Source of the DNA: Desulfobacteraceae bacterium
GTDB lineage: Bacteria; Desulfobacterota; Desulfobacteria; Desulfobacterales; UBA11574
Length of the DNA: 8,452 nt
Assembly (NCBI GenBank): GCA_002868985.1
Contig: PKTV01000050.1
Coordinates: 1 to 8,452 of the forward strand
Direction of reading: 5' to 3'
The translations under genes were made by a program, and so were the position numbers. The notes under the pieces were generated by a model. It worked only from the letters and a program-made list of their open reading frames with translations, made no database searches and had not been told where the DNA came from. Positions 5,771-8,452 of the stretch are shown here, piece after piece (the first letter of the stretch is position 1; each line of letters begins with the position of its first letter).

Positions 5771-5883
5771 TATGGAGTATTGGAATAATCGAATATTGGG
5801 AAAGAAAAATAAATAAGCTTTTTAAAATTGATAAAATTCCTTTATCCCATTATTCCACATTTCCAGTATTCCAACACTCCAAT
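5771..5883. repeat. Imperfect inverted-repeat element (~113 bp)
   Basis: The left terminus ATGGAGTATTGGAATA (5772-5787) matches the reverse complement of the right terminus TATTCCAACACTCCAA (5867-5882) at 14 of 16 bases. The interior keeps the pattern, with TTGGAATAATCGAATATTGGG on one side echoed by CCCATTATTCC on the other. It is noncoding and different in sequence from the repeat at 4514-4661, but of the same build: GGAATATTGG-type phrases folding back on themselves. Confidence 0.65.
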
Positions 5884-6070
5884 TGTGAGCAGAGCGAGCC
5901 AAGTTAATTTCTAACCACTTAGATGGCACTTACAAAAGCCAAGAACGTTGACTTCCAATTGGGAGTATGATTAACTATTTCAATATGATTCATTCTTTCA
6001 TCCACTTCAACTTAATTAAAAAAAGAGAGGCGGATATTTCTTAAAAATAAAACAGTTAGCAGATTATAAA

Positions 6071-7945
6071 ATGATAAATGTTGAGAATCTTACCAAAAGC
6101 TATAATCATGAAGTGCTCTTTGACAGTGTGAGCTTTAAGCTGAATCCTAAAGAAAAAATTGGACTACTTGGTCGCAACGGACACGGAAAAACAACGCTTT
6201 TTCGGCTCATAACCGGCAAAATATCTCCAGATTCAGGAATAATAATAATTCCAAAGTATTATCGTATCGGTTACGTTCGCCAGGAGATCGAGTTCACAAA
6301 AGATACCGTACTTGCAGAGGGAATGACCGGTCTTCGTGAAGACGAAAAAGACCAGCACTGGAAAGTTGAAGAGATACTCTCAGGCCTCGGATTTTCCAAA
6401 GAGGACTTTAAACGACATCCAGACGAATTTTCAGGAGGATTCCAGGTCCGCCTGAATCTTGCAAAAGTGCTCGTCTCTGAGCCTGATCTTTTGCTTTTGG
6501 ATGAGCCGACCAATTATCTTGACATCACTTCCATCCGGTGGGTTGAGCGTTTTCTGATCCGTTGGTCTCGTGAGTTGATGCTTATCACCCACGACAGAAG
6601 CTTGATGGATAAAGTCATTACACACACCCTCGGAATCCATCGCCAAAAGATCAGAAAGCTGGCCGGAAATACCGAAAAGTATTATGCGCAACTGGCCCAA
6701 GACGAAGAGGTTTACGAAAAGACCCGTCTCAACGACGAGCGCCGCCGTAAAGAGATAAAACTGTTTATCAACAGGTTCAGAGCCAAGGCAAGGCTCGCGA
6801 ATCTGGTTCAGTCGCGTATCAAAACACTTTCCAAGATGGAAGAGAAAGAAAAACTTGAAAGGCTAAAGACACTTGAATTTTCTTTCAGAGGCAGCCCGTT
6901 TCCTAAAAAGCATGTGATGAATATTCGAAATGTTTCCTTTTCATATGACCCCCAAAAACCGCTGATCAGAAATTTTAATTTCTCAGCAAAAGCACGGGAA
7001 CGTATCTGTGTTGTCGGAAAAAACGGTAAAGGTAAAACGACACTCTTAAAGCTTTTGTCAGGAGTGCTCAAACCCCAGCATGGTGAAATCGCTCTTCACC
7101 CGGCGGTTCAACAAGGATATTTTGAACAGAGCAATATCAAAAACCTGGATGAATCAAGAACCATAGAGGAAGAAATTCTCTTTTCGCACCCGGATGTCGA
7201 CCGCCAGCAGGCAAGAAATATCTGCGGTGCAATGATGTTTGAAGGCGATAGTGCCTTAAAAAAAATCGGCGTGCTTTCCGGTGGAGAAAAAAGCAGGGTG
7301 ATCCTGGGCAAACTTCTCGTGACACCGTTGAACCTTTTGCTTCTCGATGAACCCACCAATCATCTGGATATGGAATCGTGCGACGCGATGCTTGCCGCCA
7401 TCGACAGTTTTGAAGGTACCGTCATTATGGTTACGCATAATGAAATGTTCTTGCACGCTCTTGCCGAGCGTCTTATCGTATTTCAACACCATAGTGTTGA
7501 TGTCTTCGAAGGGAGCTATCAGCGATTTCTGGAAAAAGATGGATGGTCGGATGAAACAGAAGCTTCGGAAGCTTACCTTAATGACGCTGACCATAATAAT
7601 GAATCGCACCTTAAGTTGACCAAAAAAGAAAAAAGGCGTATACGTTCCAAGTTTATTGCTGAACGATCCAGAGCCCTTAAACCCCTTGAGAAACGGATTT
7701 TTTGTATTGAAAACAGTATCGAAAAACACGATGATGAGCTCAACAAGCTCAATTCTGATTTATTGACGGCCTCACAGGCCGGTGATGGCGAAAAGATCGG
7801 TATGCTCTCTCGTTCCATCCATACCTGCCGGTCAGCCATCGATAACCTCTTTGATAAACTTGAGCAATCCACCATCGCCCTTGAAGAACAAAAGACCATA
7901 TTTGAAAGAAAACTCGAACAGCTCGAACCGAATATTGAGTATTAA
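6071..7945 (+). CDS. ABC-F family ATPase (YheS/Uup-like)
   Basis: A soluble 624-aa protein with two tandem ABC domains and no membrane segments, the hallmark of ABC-F proteins that act on the ribosome. Domain 1: Walker A GRNGHGKT (34-41), signature FSGG (120-123), Walker B LLLLDEPTNYLD with D144/E145. An interdomain linker (about 200-280) is helical and basic and holds RFRAKA and QSRIK, the P-site tRNA-interaction region in ribosome-bound relatives. Domain 2: Walker A GKNGKGKT (316-323), signature LSGGE (402-406), Walker B LLLLDEPTNHLD with D426/E427. A charged C-terminal extension (~510-624) is predicted coiled coil, as in YheS and Uup; length fits YheS best. No EttA-type arm insertion is obvious. 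ATG 6071 fits the family start (MINVENLTKSY), though no good Shine-Dalgarno precedes it. All catalytic motifs are intact. It is not linked to known antibiotic-resistance genes, so a housekeeping translation role is more likely than resistance. Confidence 0.93.
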   Translation: MINVENLTKSYNHEVLFDSVSFKLNPKEKIGLLGRNGHGKTTLFRLITGKISPDSGIIIIPKYYRIGYVRQEIEFTKDTVLAEGMTGLREDEKDQHWKVEEILSGLGFSKEDFKRHPDEFSGGFQVRLNLAKVLVSEPDLLLLDEPTNYLDITSIRWVERFLIRWSRELMLITHDRSLMDKVITHTLGIHRQKIRKLAGNTEKYYAQLAQDEEVYEKTRLNDERRRKEIKLFINRFRAKARLANLVQSRIKTLSKMEEKEKLERLKTLEFSFRGSPFPKKHVMNIRNVSFSYDPQKPLIRNFNFSAKARERICVVGKNGKGKTTLLKLLSGVLKPQHGEIALHPAVQQGYFEQSNIKNLDESRTIEEEILFSHPDVDRQQARNICGAMMFEGDSALKKIGVLSGGEKSRVILGKLLVTPLNLLLLDEPTNHLDMESCDAMLAAIDSFEGTVIMVTHNEMFLHALAERLIVFQHHSVDVFEGSYQRFLEKDGWSDETEASEAYLNDADHNNESHLKLTKKEKRRIRSKFIAERSRALKPLEKRIFCIENSIEKHDDELNKLNSDLLTASQAGDGEKIGMLSRSIHTCRSAIDNLFDKLEQSTIALEEQKTIFERKLEQLEPNIEY

Positions 7946-7957
7946 TGATACATTATG

Positions 7958-7985
7958 AAAAAAGATTCATCCCACCTGTAGGATG
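7958..7985 (-). terminator. Intrinsic terminator of the cysteine-rich gene
   Basis: Minus strand: CATCCTA (7985-7979) pairs with TGGGATG (7974-7968; one T-G pair) around loop CAGG, followed by AATC and six T residues (7963-7958). It lies 20 nt past the stop of the gene at 8006-8185. On the plus strand the same hairpin sits 23 nt after the ABC-F stop but is followed by TTAAC rather than a T-tract, so it may serve only the minus strand well. Confidence 0.72.
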
Positions 7986-8005
7986 TTAACAAAAGAAAAA
8001 GGCAT

Positions 8006-8185
8006 TTATTTCTGGAAAGAAGTTTTGCACATACAATCTTTAGTATTTAGGCACACCCTGCATCGATCGTCACTGCAAGACTGACAAAAATAACACTCCT
8101 TGCAAGGATGCTTTTTAAGACTTTCCTGCGGTTTTTCAGGGACATAGACCTTACCCTTTAATCCTGGGACCGAAACAAATGACAT
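8006..8185 (-). CDS. Small protein with eight-cysteine cluster, function unknown
   Basis: I do not recognise a characterised family. The ATG-initiated product is 59 aa. Residues 1-26 are cysteine-free, starting MSFVSVPGLKGKVYVPEKP. Residues 28-53 carry eight Cys: C28, C31, C34, C37 (CxxCxxCxxC), then C42, C45 (CxxC) and C51, C53 (CxC). This density suggests Zn or Fe-S binding; the first block resembles a ferredoxin-type cluster motif but has a two-residue last gap and no following Pro. There is no signal peptide or membrane segment, so it is probably cytoplasmic. GGAG (8196-8193) lies 7 nt before ATG 8185, which favours this start over the in-frame TTG at 8191. An intrinsic terminator follows, so the gene is a self-contained monocistron convergent with ABC-F. 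Confidence 0.75.
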   Translation of the reverse strand: MSFVSVPGLKGKVYVPEKPQESLKKHPCKECYFCQSCSDDRCRVCLNTKDCMCKTSFQK

Positions 8186-8196
8186 AGACAAACTCC
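8183..8196 (-). promoter_or_regulatory. Shine-Dalgarno that decides the start of the cysteine-rich gene
   Basis: GGAG at 8196-8193 is 7 nt from ATG (8185-8183) but only 1 nt from the in-frame TTG (8191-8189). The ATG is therefore the likely initiator and the frame is probably translated. Confidence 0.7.
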
Positions 8197-8244
8197 AGAG
8201 TTAGTTAAATGAGGGGCCGAAAAGTTTTTCTAAATAGTCGCTCC

Positions 8245-8443
8245 ATGGATGATCTTTTTTTAAAACGCGTGAACTCGTGGCAAGGGCTCCTAAAGAAAGA
8301 ACAGGAACCAATCTCTGAAAAATCAATAGGTTTGCCACACAACCTGTAATTTATTTTAAAGATGCGATTTCGGCATGCGCCTGTTCTTTCTAACGATCCC
8401 TAAGCCACTCAAACAGCACCCGCTTTAAAAAAAGATCATCCAT
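8245..8443. repeat. Long imperfect inverted repeat (arms ~61 and ~64 nt, 74-nt centre)
   Basis: The outer 20 nt are perfect: ATGGATGATCTTTTTTTAAA at 8245-8264 and its reverse complement at 8424-8443. The inner 12 nt are perfect too: AGAAAGAACAGG at 8294-8305 and its complement at 8380-8391. Between these blocks the arms are diverged but near-colinear (for example GTGGCAAGGGCT against GTGGCTTAGGGAT). The 74-nt centre can form its own small stem (AGGTT/AACCT). No open frame is seen. The right arm ends nine bases from the window edge, so the unit may continue. Confidence 0.75.
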
Positions 8444-8452
8444 TCCGCTAAC

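Larger units (their letters stand above)
5592..6070. other. Divergent intergenic region between the DUF374 and ABC-F genes
   Basis: No gene is seen in these 479 bp. It contains the DUF374 promoter candidate and the inverted-repeat element at 5771-5883. A TTGACT at 5948-5953 lacks a convincing -10 at normal spacing, so I do not call an ABC-F promoter. Confidence 0.7.

Noticed and set aside
5948..5977. TTGACT as a -35 for the ABC-F gene
   Set aside because: At 16-18 bp spacing the downstream hexamers match the -10 consensus poorly, and the better TATGAT at 5966-5971 is only 12 bp away.
7256..7729. 157-codon minus-strand frame inside the ABC-F gene
   Set aside because: It is antisense to conserved Walker B and C-terminal regions of an intact ABC-F ATPase.
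6071..7945. ABC-F as an antibiotic-resistance gene
   Set aside because: The long C-terminal coiled coil and linker are of the YheS/Uup housekeeping type, and there is no resistance-gene context or leader-peptide attenuator.

Overview
The window (about 43% GC by eye) looks like a chromosomal stretch from a Gram-negative bacterium, most likely a Desulfobacterota (sulfate-reducer-type deltaproteobacterium). Supporting signs are the tRNA-Thr/Tyr/Gly/Thr cluster in front of tuf with every CCA encoded, an outer-membrane lipoprotein MltD, a DUF374-type acyltransferase, a sigma-54-like promoter, and intergenic palindromic repeats of a style I associate with that group. The placement is inference, not a database result.

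Layout. 1-713 (minus): the translation locus tRNA-Thr(UGU), tRNA-Tyr(GUA), tRNA-Gly(UCC), tRNA-Thr(GGU), then the first 15 codons of tuf (EF-Tu), which runs off the left edge; a promoter candidate lies just upstream at 750-778. 714-1311: AT-rich intergenic DNA with a sigma-54-like site, an 18-nt tandem duplication and a good sigma-70 promoter. 1312-4395 (plus): a tight three-gene operon of an MltD-like lytic transglycosylase lipoprotein with LysM repeats, a glyoxalase-II/ETHE1-like metallo-beta-lactamase-fold hydrolase, and a SprT-like zinc metallopeptidase. 4396-4796: no gene, but a hairpin, a ~148-bp palindromic repeat and a ~74-bp repeat bracketed by 9-bp direct repeats. 4797-5489 (minus): a DUF374 lysophospholipid/lipid A-type acyltransferase. 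5592-6070: no gene, with a third inverted-repeat element. 6071-7945 (plus): an ABC-F ATPase of the YheS/Uup type. 7958-7985: a hairpin plus T-tract that terminates the minus-strand gene. 8006-8185 (minus): a 59-aa protein with eight clustered cysteines. 8245-8443: a long imperfect inverted repeat reaching almost to the right edge.

Function. The left part is housekeeping translation and ABC-F is ribosome-associated. The transglycosylase and acyltransferase are envelope functions; the two metalloenzymes in the mltD operon have no obvious shared pathway with it. I see no CRISPR array, rRNA, transposase, phage gene or defence system. The less explained items are the small cysteine-cluster protein, the long inverted repeat beside it, the three structured repeats around the acyltransferase gene, and the sigma-54-like site upstream of mltD.
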